Source: Paraglaciecola sp.
GTDB lineage: Bacteria > Pseudomonadota > Gammaproteobacteria > Enterobacterales > Alteromonadaceae
Direction: 5' to 3'
Assembly (NCBI GenBank): GCA_009993955.1
Contig: JAACSL010000008.1
Coordinates: forward strand, 1-64,000
DNA: 64,000 nucleotides
How positions within the stretch are numbered: position 1 is the stretch's first letter; each line of letters starts with the position of its first letter. The translations under genes were made by a program, and so were the position numbers. Positions 1 through 8,263 of this stretch are shown in pieces. The notes under the pieces were generated by a model. The model worked only from the letters and a program-made list of their open reading frames with translations. It was not told the DNA's origin and searched no databases.

Positions 1-105
1 GTTCCTCTGTTGGTTCCCACTTTCTTGGTCGAAAGATCGGATCTTGGAACAGGCATTTAGTTCAATTTCTTAAACAGGATTGGGGTTAATTATGATCCTG
101 CGGTC

Positions 106-810
106 ATGTCACAAGTGCTGAAAATATCGAACAGTGCGCTGTATAAATTCCCCAGCACCATAACCACCGTCAGTAAGGCTATTCAGGTTATTGGTACCAA
201 ATCTGTCTACGACTTAGTGCTGGCCTACGGTGTGGCGAATGCATTTAAAGATATCGATCCTGATGTCATTGATTTAGAGCGATTTTGGGAGCGAGCAGTA
301 AGTTGTGGTTTACTCGCTAAACATTTTGCGGAAGAACTGAATATTAAAGAGCCAGAAAGGCTATTTGTGTGTGGCCTGTTGCACAATATAGGCGAGCTTG
401 TGTTGGTATCCCTCGACCCAGAGAAAGCGCGTTTGTGTGCCAACATTGACGATAAAACTCGGCCACTGGCACTTGAGCTTAAACATCTCGGATTTACCTA
501 TGCTGATGTTGCCAGAGAGTTATTATTGTTATGGGGACTGCCCATGGGCATATATGGTCCATTTCGCTCCATGCATGCTTCGCTAAAGCCTGCGACTGAG
601 CGAGAGGAACAGATATTACAACTTAGCTACGTGCTTGCCATCAATAATGTCTACAAAGAGTTCTATGCGCCACTTACCGATGTTTCAGAGGCTTTGTATG
701 AACCACTTGGCTTAGATATCGACCAAGTCAATGCCGCGTTAGATTTCACTAATCTGCAGTTAATTAGTGCGATGTCGATATTTAGCCCATCTAGTTTTTC
801 GATGTATTAA
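106..810 (+). CDS. HDOD domain protein, N-terminus missing or frameshifted
   Basis: HDOD proteins are HD-superfamily regulators that usually lack phosphohydrolase activity and act in signalling. The typical core is visible: DPAVMSQVLKISNSALY followed by an AIQVIG-type segment, and later LFVCGLLHNIGEL, where the family has its degenerate HD motif. The reading frame extends upstream of the first ATG (106) and encodes the conserved DPAV, but it meets a TAG at 58-60 with no ATG, GTG or TTG between. HDOD domains normally have another 30-45 residues before this point. The 5' end is therefore either frameshifted, a pseudogene, or damaged by sequence error near the window edge. No clear HDOD N-terminus could be read in the other two frames of bases 1-105. 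Family assignment is firm; integrity is uncertain. Confidence 0.65.
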   Translation: MSQVLKISNSALYKFPSTITTVSKAIQVIGTKSVYDLVLAYGVANAFKDIDPDVIDLERFWERAVSCGLLAKHFAEELNIKEPERLFVCGLLHNIGELVLVSLDPEKARLCANIDDKTRPLALELKHLGFTYADVARELLLLWGLPMGIYGPFRSMHASLKPATEREEQILQLSYVLAINNVYKEFYAPLTDVSEALYEPLGLDIDQVNAALDFTNLQLISAMSIFSPSSFSMY

Positions 811-814
811 AACG

Positions 815-835
815 GGTGAGTCTGAGTAACTCACC
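815..835. terminator. hairpin between convergent genes
   Basis: Seven-base arms GGTGAGT and ACTCACC surround a 7-base loop, between the end of the HDOD gene (+) and the end of the thioesterase gene (-). There is no strong T-tract on either side, so this is a possible bidirectional terminator only. Confidence 0.35.
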
Positions 836-842
836 TAGCTAA

Positions 843-1652
843 TCAATCAAACACCGCAACCGTCTGTCTGCTAATGGCGACTAACCTTCCATGCTCGTCC
901 CATACATTTGCTTCTGTATGGGCATAGCCGTTGGATGCTTGGCGTGTCAGGGCTTGATAGGCAAACCACTGTGTGGGTGAAAAATCGGCGTGTGGATGAA
1001 TGAATTCTAAATTCCAACTCATGGTGCTCGCTGGCGCTGGCCAACGCAGTTGTTGCAAGACAGTTGGTGGCCATACATCGATCAGCGCCACGAGATGGGC
1101 GGTGGTGAATGCGGTAGGGGCTTTTTTTAGTCTCATCCAACCATGTATTTGACTGTCTTTGTTGGCCGTAAATGGCCAGCCACCGCGCTCTTTAACTAGG
1201 TCAAAGTGACCAAGAAAACTCGGCACCACTTTAGGAATTGGGGGAATAAAATTAGGCTTTATTGGCACTGGCATAGCATGTGTCGAATGACTGCTTTCTT
1301 CAACCTTAGATGCGCGCGCTACGCCAAAACTGGCCAGCATTAAAACCGCAGGTTTTTGGTCTTGAATAATTTTACCTTGTACTTGAGTCGCATTTTTACC
1401 TTCACGCAAAATCGTTAACTCAATAGTGAAGGGCTGATCAGCTTCTATTGGCCCAATGAAACTGGTATTCAGTGCCCGAATTAATTTTTCATGGGGGACA
1501 AGTTGACGCATACCAGCAAAAATTAGCGCAGCAGAAATGCCACCGTACAGTGTTCGACCTTGCGCCCAGGTCTTAGCCACACTTAAGGAGGCGTGTGTTT
1601 GAGTCGGTGAAATTTGTTTGATCACACTGCCAATCAAATCATCAATATGCAT
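843..1652 (-). CDS. acyl-CoA thioesterase family protein (double hotdog)
   Basis: A protein of about 269 residues resembling the thioesterase-like (TesB/4HBT_3) superfamily, which hydrolyses acyl-CoA thioesters in the cytoplasm. The N-terminal hotdog carries GRTLYGGISAALIFAG, the usual helix-entry motif of the family. The second half, with WNLEFIHP and YAHTEANVWDEHGRLVAISRQTV, matches the C-terminal hotdog, whose end typically reads D..G.L.A...Q. I prefer the ATG at 1652 over a TTG two codons upstream; the Shine-Dalgarno is weak (GAGAA). The gene stands alone, divergent from the MFS transporter. The substrate cannot be told from sequence, but the fatty-acid/alkane neighbourhood fits a long- or medium-chain acyl-CoA. 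Confidence 0.8.
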   Translation of the reverse strand: MHIDDLIGSVIKQISPTQTHASLSVAKTWAQGRTLYGGISAALIFAGMRQLVPHEKLIRALNTSFIGPIEADQPFTIELTILREGKNATQVQGKIIQDQKPAVLMLASFGVARASKVEESSHSTHAMPVPIKPNFIPPIPKVVPSFLGHFDLVKERGGWPFTANKDSQIHGWMRLKKAPTAFTTAHLVALIDVWPPTVLQQLRWPAPASTMSWNLEFIHPHADFSPTQWFAYQALTRQASNGYAHTEANVWDEHGRLVAISRQTVAVFD

Positions 1653-1790
1653 GGTCAATTCTCGTATGGTTTTGTCTGTTATAGCAGTTTAACTGGTCGG
1701 ATGTCTATGTTTGTAGTATTTTTGTTAATTATCTAAGCCTATTCTCAAGCCTTATTAATAGTCATAAGTTCTTGTTATATTTACAAAAAA

Positions 1791-1820
1791 TTAACAATGT
1801 CTGAATTTTTCGGGTATCCT
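1791..1820 (+). promoter_or_regulatory. candidate sigma-70 promoter of the MFS gene
   Basis: TTAACA (1791-1796) and TATCCT (1815-1820) are separated by 18 bases, about 60 bases upstream of the MFS start codon. This is a pattern match only. Confidence 0.35.
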
Positions 1821-1879
1821 GCACCAACCAGAAATTAAATTGTTTGCTTAGCGCTCCTGCTTTTTTAAAAGGGTGAATC

Positions 1880-3190
1880 ATGGATACGCAAAAAACAGTG
1901 CCGCCGCATAACGAAGCTGTCAGCCCAGCTTATCGAAATTATGTATTGTTTATATTAACCTTGGTCTACGCCTTTAATTTTATTGACCGGCAGATCATCG
2001 GTATTTTATCGCCATTCATTAAAGCTGATCTAGGCTTAAATGACGCCCAGCTAGGGTGGCTGAAAGGTTTTTATTTTGCTTTGTTATATACCGTTGTTGG
2101 CATTCCTCTCGCTTGGCTGGCGGATCGCTATAGCCGTGTCAATATTATTGGTATCTCATTAACCTTGTGGAGTGGCTTCACCGCCGCCTCAGGTCTGGCC
2201 AGCAATTTTACCCAACTCGCCTTGGCTCGCATTGGAGTTGGCATTGGTGAAGCAGGGGGCAGTCCACCTTCACATTCCATCATTTCTGATCTCTATCCAA
2301 AAGAAAAACGCGCAGGGGCACTTGCCATTTATTCCATGGGGATCCCCTTTGGCATCATGTTGGCGTTTTTTGCTTCGGCGTTTTTCTTGCGAGGCGGCAG
2401 CGCTGATTGGCGTACCGTCATGTATGCCGTGGGGTTGCCGGGGATTTTGTTAGCCATACTATTAAAATTCACCGTGAAAGAGCCAAAACGCAGTGGCAAC
2501 TTACAGTCTGCTGCCGCGCAAGCGAAATCTTGGGAATCCATCAAAACCTTACTGAAAATCAAAAGTTGGTGGGGCATGTGTTTGGCTATTTCATTCAGTT
2601 CGTTTGGTAGTTATGCCATATCCACGTGGATGATCGATTTTTACGTGCGTGCCCATGTGGGCTTGGATTTGACTTGGTTATTAATCACCATTGGTGTGAT
2701 CAATGGCACGGCTTACGCAGGAGGAGTTTGGTTAGGTGGCGCATTAGTTGATCGCTTTGCCAAACATCACCGCGGGGTGTATGGCTATATTCCTGCCCTT
2801 GCTATGTTAGTTGGCGCGCCAGCATACTTCTTATCCCTGTATGTGGAATCATTGAATTATTCCATCGCCTTGTTAACCATTTTGCTGTTTGCCACAGGTT
2901 CCTACTTGGGACCGTCTTTTGCGTTGGCACAAACCCTCGCGCCGGTAAAGGTACGGGCGATGTCTACCGCCCTGTTTTTCTTTGTATTGAATATCATTGC
3001 CCTAGGTGGAGGACCGACAGTTGTTGGCATCGTGAGTAAAGCCTTAACCGAAGAATACGGGCAAATCGAAGCACTTAGACTGTCTTTGTCATGGCTCGCC
3101 TTGCCATTTGCTTTATCGATACTTGCCTTTGCTTGGACGGGGCGCAATATTCCCAGCGACTGGGAAGAAGCTGAAAAACGCAACGCCTAA
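1880..3190 (+). CDS. MFS transporter, spinster-like family
   Basis: A 436-residue inner-membrane secondary transporter of the major facilitator superfamily with about twelve hydrophobic segments. The N-terminal stretch NFIDRQIIGILSPFIKADLG, the loop motif GIPLAWLADRYSR (MFS motif A) and ARIGVGIGEAGGSPPSHSII are typical of the spinster-like (Spns) subgroup common in marine and sphingomonad bacteria. The start ATG follows AAGGGTGAATC, an acceptable but weak ribosome site. The gene is convergent with alkB (8 bases between the stops). The substrate is unknown. Related proteins are often found beside catabolic genes for hydrophobic or aromatic compounds, so uptake or export of a lipid-like molecule is a reasonable guess. 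Confidence 0.85.
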   Translation: MDTQKTVPPHNEAVSPAYRNYVLFILTLVYAFNFIDRQIIGILSPFIKADLGLNDAQLGWLKGFYFALLYTVVGIPLAWLADRYSRVNIIGISLTLWSGFTAASGLASNFTQLALARIGVGIGEAGGSPPSHSIISDLYPKEKRAGALAIYSMGIPFGIMLAFFASAFFLRGGSADWRTVMYAVGLPGILLAILLKFTVKEPKRSGNLQSAAAQAKSWESIKTLLKIKSWWGMCLAISFSSFGSYAISTWMIDFYVRAHVGLDLTWLLITIGVINGTAYAGGVWLGGALVDRFAKHHRGVYGYIPALAMLVGAPAYFLSLYVESLNYSIALLTILLFATGSYLGPSFALAQTLAPVKVRAMSTALFFFVLNIIALGGGPTVVGIVSKALTEEYGQIEALRLSLSWLALPFALSILAFAWTGRNIPSDWEEAEKRNA

Positions 3191-3198
3191 GGGCTGAA

Positions 3199-4323
3199 TC
3201 ACTTGAGACGCTGTAACAGGCGTCTTTCTGATTCGCTGGCAAAGTTGTTATCCCAGTCATGGAGTTTTTTTGCCATTATCTTAAACCAAAGTGGTGGCAA
3301 CAACGTGAGGCAGATGGTGCCGAGGTAACCGGTTGGCATGACAGGGGCGTGTGGCATCGCTTGCAACTGATGAAAAGGAATATGCCCCTGAGCATGATGG
3401 TGGGAATGTCGTGACAAATTAAACATCGCCCACGAGCTCATTTTTTTGTTGGTATTCCATGAGTGACGGGGCAACACGGGCTCACCTTCTGCCCTGACTA
3501 AGCCATAGTGTTCCATGTAGTTTACGATTTCTAACAGCGCTTTTGCCCATAGACCACAGCCGATAAAAAACAGTAAACCCGCCACACCGCCCAACCAAAA
3601 AGACAAACCTAACAAGCTTAAACTCATGGCTACGCCGCGCAGTATCTGGTTATGCCAGGACCAAATAGGCTGTTGACGGCGCTTCAGTCGCTGGCCTTCT
3701 ATACGCCACGCACTTTTATTACCGGCCAATGTTGATAACACAATATGTTGATATACATTTCGACCACGGGGAGCGGTGGCCGGATCGTGAGAATGCGCCA
3801 CGTAATTATGATGTCCATATACATGTTCGATGGAAAAACTGCTATCAAAGCTGAACGCCAATAACCAACGACCAATAAACACCGACGGACGATACCAAGT
3901 GCGATGAACAAGTTCATGTGCGGTAACGGTGCCAATCATTGAGACCATCAGGCCCACGTAAAATACCGCAATGCCATGTTGCCAATCTGATGTAGCCGCT
4001 TTATTTTGGTTAATGTCCCAGCCACTCAGGGTATAAAACCAATGCCCAAAACCTAGCGTGTCTGTGGCACTAACACTCCACGTGCCAACAAACATCAGTA
4101 CACATAATAATGGCAAAGCGGCGAATAACTGAGCGGTGAATATATGTGGATGTTTATATACTGGCGCACTGGTGTCTTCCCCAAACCATGCATCGCCAGC
4201 AATAATAAAAACGCTAACAGCAAGATAACTCAAGGCAATCCAATCCTCTCCAGCTAGTAGGGCAATGATGGTGAGTACTGACAATAGATAAAACAAACTG
4301 AATTTAAGGTAGTGAAAAAGCAT
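3199..4323 (-). CDS. alkB: alkane 1-monooxygenase family (AlkB-like) membrane hydroxylase
   Basis: A 374-residue integral membrane di-iron oxygenase that would hydroxylate the terminal carbon of alkanes or related chains. The full set of family signatures is present: HELVH (136-140), EHVYGHH (166-172), NYMEHYG (268-274), which is diagnostic for AlkB/XylM hydroxylases, and RHSHHH (305-310) preceded by PRHSWN. Several hydrophobic segments surround the boxes (about 10-45, 62-85, 118-135, 230-265). The start has a good AGGATG ribosome site. The gene lies 23 bases downstream of a [2Fe-2S] ferredoxin on the same strand, so the two are probably co-transcribed and the ferredoxin is the likely electron donor. 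No rubredoxin is fused or adjacent. The exact substrate (alkane, fatty acid, terpenoid or aryl methyl group) is not decided by sequence. Confidence 0.85.
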   Translation of the reverse strand: MLFHYLKFSLFYLLSVLTIIALLAGEDWIALSYLAVSVFIIAGDAWFGEDTSAPVYKHPHIFTAQLFAALPLLCVLMFVGTWSVSATDTLGFGHWFYTLSGWDINQNKAATSDWQHGIAVFYVGLMVSMIGTVTAHELVHRTWYRPSVFIGRWLLAFSFDSSFSIEHVYGHHNYVAHSHDPATAPRGRNVYQHIVLSTLAGNKSAWRIEGQRLKRRQQPIWSWHNQILRGVAMSLSLLGLSFWLGGVAGLLFFIGCGLWAKALLEIVNYMEHYGLVRAEGEPVLPRHSWNTNKKMSSWAMFNLSRHSHHHAQGHIPFHQLQAMPHAPVMPTGYLGTICLTLLPPLWFKIMAKKLHDWDNNFASESERRLLQRLK

Positions 4324-4346
4324 GGCTTCATCCTGTGAATGTTCAG

Positions 4347-4619
4347 TTATTTAAGATCGCTTTTAAACAAGCTTAAGTTCGATTTTGGAATGCTTTGGCA
4401 ACCGAGAATAATACCCTCTGCTAGTTGTTCATCATCCAAAACAAAAGCAAAGTCAGTGAGTTCTCTGACCTCACCGGCTTTAAGTTGACATTGGCAAGTC
4501 GCGCAAGCGCCAGCTTGGCAACTATGGGCAAAATCGATGCCGGCACTTAAGGCCGCATGTAAAATGGTTTCGCCTTTGTGTGCCATAAATTGGTATTGGT
4601 TGAGTTCAATTTTAAACAC
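4347..4619 (-). CDS. plant-type [2Fe-2S] ferredoxin
   Basis: A 90-residue ferredoxin with the cluster-binding pattern C34-x4-C39-x2-C42 and C74, in SCQAGACATCQ and LGCQS. The beta-grasp N-terminus and the length fit a stand-alone ferredoxin of the kind that feeds oxygenases. The start is GTG at 4619, preceded by GAGGAG eight bases upstream; an ATG five bases further upstream is out of frame. It is the first gene of a probable two-gene operon with alkB, which argues that it passes electrons to the hydroxylase. The reductase is not in the window. Confidence 0.88.
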   Translation of the reverse strand: MFKIELNQYQFMAHKGETILHAALSAGIDFAHSCQAGACATCQCQLKAGEVRELTDFAFVLDDEQLAEGIILGCQSIPKSNLSLFKSDLK

Positions 4620-4742
4620 GCCATGCTCTCCTCAATTCAACAAGTGATGTTGGGGTTTTGTTTACACTAGATAGACCACAAGTTTAGCGCTGATTGTTGC
4701 AGGATGATGAGGGTAGGAAAGGACACTTGGGGGTCATTTATT

Positions 4743-4754
4743 GACAAATTTGTC
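4743..4754. promoter_or_regulatory. 12-bp palindrome between ferredoxin-alkB and araC-type gene
   Basis: GACAAATTTGTC is a perfect palindrome in the intergenic region shared by the divergent ferredoxin-alkB pair and the AraC-type gene. It overlaps a TTGACA that could be a -35 element. A role as operator is inference. Confidence 0.3.
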
Positions 4755-4806
4755 CCATACCCCTCAGAATGGTTGGTATAGCTTCGCAACTCGACATAAC
4801 ACCAAC

Positions 4807-5814
4807 ATGACCAATGTGCCACTCATCCCGTGCCATTACTTTTTACAGCTTAGCGAGTTGTTAAAAGCAAGAGGCATAAATGCCGAAGAGTGGTTAAAAC
4901 ATCACGGTCTGTCGTTAAAAGACTTGCAAGGCAAAGTGCAATTTATTGAGTGTAAACACTACATAAAATTGATAAAAGTGGCGATTGATTACCCAGGTCA
5001 AGGTGATCTAGGTTTGCGATTGGGTCAAAGCTTAGCGATTAATAGTCATGGAACCTTGGGTTTTGCGTTACTTAACTGCGCGAGCCTCGGCCAGGCCTTG
5101 GCTTTGTTTCAACGTTTTGTGGTGTTACGCACACCGCTGTTGGCTATTCAAGCAAAGTCCTTGGCTACCTTTGAACGTTTTACTTTTGTTGAGTTGTATA
5201 ATATTTCAACGATCCGCCAAGCGTTTTTAGAGGCCTGTGTTATGGCCCTACAAAGTACTCTGAGGATCTTATATCCAAACCAAACCGTTGTGCATAATAT
5301 CGAGTTTGATTGGCCCCAGCCCGATTACTGGCATCACTATGCCCAGCAATTTGATTGTCAAGTTCGCTTCGAACGAGAGGCAGTGGTGATGGATATTGAC
5401 CAGAGTATACTGTCTCAACCACTGCCAGGGCGAGATCTCCAATCGTTGCGACTGGCTGAACAATACTGTCAAACCGAACTTGACGCTTTTGTCCATAAGG
5501 ATGATGTGGCTGCCCAGGTGTATCAATGGTTAATGTTAATGCCAGCACCTCAGCGAACACTTGAATTGGTAGCAAAAAAGATGCATCTTTCCCCCCGCAC
5601 CTTGCACCGGCATTTACTTAATCAACAGCAAAGTTTTAAGGACTTACTGGTTCGAGTAAATAAGACCCAAGCCAGCCAATTGTTTGCCAAAGGGTGGACG
5701 GTTGCCGCCGTCGCTCAACAGTTAGGGTATGCCGACGTGGCAAATTTTCGGCGAGCGTTTAAACGTTGGTTTGGCATGGCACCCCAACAATATTTGCAGC
5801 AATGGCTGTCATAG
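4807..5814 (+). CDS. AraC family transcriptional regulator (OruR/ArgR-like, Arabinose_bd N-domain)
   Basis: A regulator of about 335 residues. The N-terminal half fits the Arabinose_bd (PF12625-type) domain, with HGTLGFALLNCASLGQAL as a recognisable piece. The last 100 residues are an AraC double helix-turn-helix: LVAKKMHLSPRTLHRHL, then VAAVAQQLGYADVANFRRAFKRWFGMAPQQY. I chose the ATG at 4807. The frame is open back to a TTG at 4741, but that TTG lies in a probable promoter element and the domain begins just after 4807. No clear ribosome site is seen. It faces the ferredoxin-alkB pair and is the natural candidate for its substrate-responsive activator. Relatives of this subgroup also control fatty acid and amino acid catabolism. 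Confidence 0.85.
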   Translation: MTNVPLIPCHYFLQLSELLKARGINAEEWLKHHGLSLKDLQGKVQFIECKHYIKLIKVAIDYPGQGDLGLRLGQSLAINSHGTLGFALLNCASLGQALALFQRFVVLRTPLLAIQAKSLATFERFTFVELYNISTIRQAFLEACVMALQSTLRILYPNQTVVHNIEFDWPQPDYWHHYAQQFDCQVRFEREAVVMDIDQSILSQPLPGRDLQSLRLAEQYCQTELDAFVHKDDVAAQVYQWLMLMPAPQRTLELVAKKMHLSPRTLHRHLLNQQQSFKDLLVRVNKTQASQLFAKGWTVAAVAQQLGYADVANFRRAFKRWFGMAPQQYLQQWLS

Positions 5815-5824
5815 AGGTTTATTT

Positions 5825-6634
5825 TTGTCTGAACGTGAATTGATACCGATACATTTTGCCCATGCAAATGGCTTTCCCGCTGCTAGCTATCAGCAACTTT
5901 TTCACGCTTTACCCCCACATTTTAAGGTGCATGCCTTAAGTCAGTTTGGCCACAATCCCACGTATCCCGTGAATAACAACCTCGCACGGCTTGTTGACGA
6001 GTTATTGGATTATGTCAGGCAATTAAAAACAGGCCCGATCTACGCGGTGGGTCACTCCATGGGGGCGTTGCTGTCTTATATGGCAGCCTGTGAACAACCC
6101 GAATTGTTTAAAGGGGTGATCATGCTTGACCCGCCGATAGCCTCGGGCCTGCCCGGTGTATTGTTTAGACTCGCCAAATACAGCCCACTTATCGATAAAA
6201 TTTCCCCAGCAGGAAAGGCCGCAACGCGTTGTAAATCTTGGGCCTTAGATACGGATTTGCTTGAGTATTTTAGTGGTAAAACACTGTTTAAAAACTTCCA
6301 TCCGGCGTGTATCGCTGATTATGTAAGCGCCGCTATTGCTATTCAAGATGGCAAACAAGTCTTGCGTTTTGATGCCGATATTGAAGCGCAGATCTTTCGT
6401 AATGTGCCGCATAATATTCATCAATATTATGGGCGAATGCAGCGGCCAAGTTGTTTGATTACAGCGCAAAAAAGTCAGGTGTGCACGCCAAGATTTTTGA
6501 AAAGTTTCAAGCGAGCAACCCACATTGACCATACTGAAGTGCCGGAGTTGGGCCATATGTTTCCGTTGGAAGCGCCTAGTTTGGTGGCTCAGCTTATCCA
6601 ACAAAAAATTGCAGAATGGGAAAAGAATCAATAA
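5825..6634 (+). CDS. alpha/beta hydrolase
   Basis: A serine hydrolase fold of about 269 residues. The oxyanion region IHFAHANGFPAASY, the nucleophile elbow GHSMG (Ser at about 78) and the late histidine in ELGHMFPLEAP are visible; an aspartate following GVIMLDPP sits after the next strand. The start is TTG at 5825, ten bases after the araC stop, with AGAGG just upstream; no ATG fits. Tight spacing suggests co-transcription with the regulator. Relatives are annotated as esterases or lipases. Within an alkane hydroxylase neighbourhood it may hydrolyse an ester or lactone, but the substrate is not inferable. Confidence 0.8.
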   Translation: MSERELIPIHFAHANGFPAASYQQLFHALPPHFKVHALSQFGHNPTYPVNNNLARLVDELLDYVRQLKTGPIYAVGHSMGALLSYMAACEQPELFKGVIMLDPPIASGLPGVLFRLAKYSPLIDKISPAGKAATRCKSWALDTDLLEYFSGKTLFKNFHPACIADYVSAAIAIQDGKQVLRFDADIEAQIFRNVPHNIHQYYGRMQRPSCLITAQKSQVCTPRFLKSFKRATHIDHTEVPELGHMFPLEAPSLVAQLIQQKIAEWEKNQ

Positions 6635-6653
6635 AAGAATCAACAAAAGAAGC

Positions 6654-6681
6654 AAGCTAGACCACCAGCGTGGTCTAGCTT
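6654..6681 (-). terminator. terminator downstream of glgC
   Basis: Perfect 12-base arms AAGCTAGACCAC and GTGGTCTAGCTT enclose a 4-base loop. Read on the minus strand, the hairpin is followed by a T-rich stretch, so it most likely terminates glgC. It may also serve the convergent hydrolase gene. Confidence 0.75.
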
Positions 6682-6686
6682 GTGAC

Positions 6687-7949
6687 TTAATAACCTACGG
6701 GTAAACCTAGCATTTCGCGAGTGACTAACACCACCCCTTTCTCAGTGACACGAAAACCACGGGCTTCATCGTCAGCGCGGCTATGACCTATTACGGTGCC
6801 CTCAGGCACAATACATCCGCGATCAATAATGGCCTTACGGATCCGGCAATTACGTTTCACTTCAACATCGGGCAACAACACAGAGTCTTCTACTTCACTG
6901 TAAGAATGCACTCTTACGTTAGAGAAACATAAACTGCGTCTGACTGTCGCACCTGAAATAATGCAGCCCCCTGATACCACCGAGTTGATGGCTGTGCCTC
7001 GACGATTATCTTCTTCCCAAACAAATTTAGCTGGCGGCAATTGCTCTTGATACGTCCAGATTGGCCATTTTTTGTCATACAAATTTAAGGCTGGAACCGG
7101 GGCCACCAATTCCATATTGGCCTGCCAGAAAGAGTCAAGGGTGCCCACGTCACGCCAATAGGCTTGAGTATCACCTTCATTCAGGAAGGGGTAAGCGTAG
7201 ACTGGGTGATCTTTAATAATCGAAGGAATAATATCTTTACCAAAATCGCGCTCTGAACCGCTTTTCTCCGCATCCTTTTTCAATTGTTCAAACAAAAAGT
7301 CGGTGTCAAACACATAATTGCCCATGGACGCCAAACATTTGTTTGGATCATGGGGCAGCGGAGTGGGATGTTTAGGTTTTTCCTCAAAGCCGAGAATTTT
7401 GTAGTTTTCATCTACCGACATCACACCAAATTGTCCAGCGGCCTCCTCAATCGGCACCGGCATACAACTAACGGTCATTTTGGCACCCGATTCAACGTGT
7501 TTGGCGATCAATGCACCATAGTCCATGCGATAAATGTGGTCGCCAGATAAGACCAGAACATACTTAGGCACTTCATCGCGAATGATGTCGATGTTTTGGA
7601 AAACGGCGTCTGCTGTTCCTTCATACCAATTGTCAGAAAAACGTTGTGATGCAGGCAGGATCTCTACTGACTCACCCAGTTCTTTTTTGAAGTGTCCCCA
7701 ACCTCTGACTAAATGACGGATCAATGAATGTGATTTGTATTGGGTGACCACACCGATACGGCGGATGCCTGAGTTAACGCAATTTGACAGAGGGAAATCA
7801 ATAATGCGGAATTTACCACCGAAATACAGAGCGGGTTTAGCGCGCCAATTAGTCAGTTCGTAAAGTCTGGAGCCACGGCCCCCTGCCAAAATCAGTGCAT
7901 AGGTATCGCGAGTTAAATTACTGATATATCGCGATGGTTTTTCAGCCAT
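6687..7949 (-). CDS. glgC: glucose-1-phosphate adenylyltransferase (ADP-glucose pyrophosphorylase)
   Basis: Makes ADP-glucose from glucose-1-phosphate and ATP, the committed step of bacterial glycogen synthesis. The nucleotidyltransferase signature [16 protein letters not shown] is near the N-terminus, followed by [21 protein letters not shown], with [11 protein letters not shown] and GFEEKPKHP further in. The C-terminal third is a left-handed beta-helix with a [15 protein letters not shown]-type hexapeptide pattern. The length (420 residues) is normal. The start is ATG 7949: a GTG three codons upstream overlaps the AAGGAG ribosome site, which is correctly spaced for 7949. The gene is separated from the other glycogen genes (malQ-glgB-glgX, 15 kb away), and no glycogen synthase gene is in the window. 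Confidence 0.95.
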   Translation of the reverse strand: MAEKPSRYISNLTRDTYALILAGGRGSRLYELTNWRAKPALYFGGKFRIIDFPLSNCVNSGIRRIGVVTQYKSHSLIRHLVRGWGHFKKELGESVEILPASQRFSDNWYEGTADAVFQNIDIIRDEVPKYVLVLSGDHIYRMDYGALIAKHVESGAKMTVSCMPVPIEEAAGQFGVMSVDENYKILGFEEKPKHPTPLPHDPNKCLASMGNYVFDTDFLFEQLKKDAEKSGSERDFGKDIIPSIIKDHPVYAYPFLNEGDTQAYWRDVGTLDSFWQANMELVAPVPALNLYDKKWPIWTYQEQLPPAKFVWEEDNRRGTAINSVVSGGCIISGATVRRSLCFSNVRVHSYSEVEDSVLLPDVEVKRNCRIRKAIIDRGCIVPEGTVIGHSRADDEARGFRVTEKGVVLVTREMLGLPVGY

Positions 7950-8263
7950 AAGTCTCACTCCTTAAAGATTACATTCGATTGTGCAATTATTGTCTAAAAC
8001 TCAGTGGGGAATACCTTGGGTTTGGTTATAGTAATGCTGCTTGAGTCAGTGTGACACTTGGTTAAAATAAATTCAAACTACTTAAACGTCGATCGTCGCA
8101 GGTTGCTCGTCGCACTTAGCACCTTGCACATTCCACTCAGCACCTTGCACATTCCACTCAGCACCTTGCACATTCCACTCAGGGTTATTGCTCACTGACA
8201 CTTTATGTAACATTACCTTAACATTTAACCTGTGTCTGTGTCGCTAAGCAAGAAGGAAATCAA
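7950..8263. other. divergent intergenic region glgC / GlxA-type regulator
   Basis: About 310 bases hold the promoters of glgC (-) and the GlxA-type gene (+) and a triple 21-bp tandem repeat. No further gene or RNA is evident. Confidence 0.6.
8118..8180. repeat. 21-bp unit repeated three times in tandem
   Basis: Three exact head-to-tail copies of a 21-bp unit beginning AGCACCTTGCAC and ending CCACTC, at 8118-8138, 8139-8159 and 8160-8180. There are no spacers, so this is not a CRISPR array. Exact identity indicates recent slippage, and the copy number may vary between strains. Confidence 0.95.

Noticed and set aside
4741-4806. TTG start 22 codons upstream for the AraC-type gene
   Set aside because: Lies in a palindrome and -35-like element, has no ribosome site, and encodes residues outside the domain.
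8118-8180. possible CRISPR array
   Set aside because: Three exact copies abut without spacers and no cas gene is nearby.
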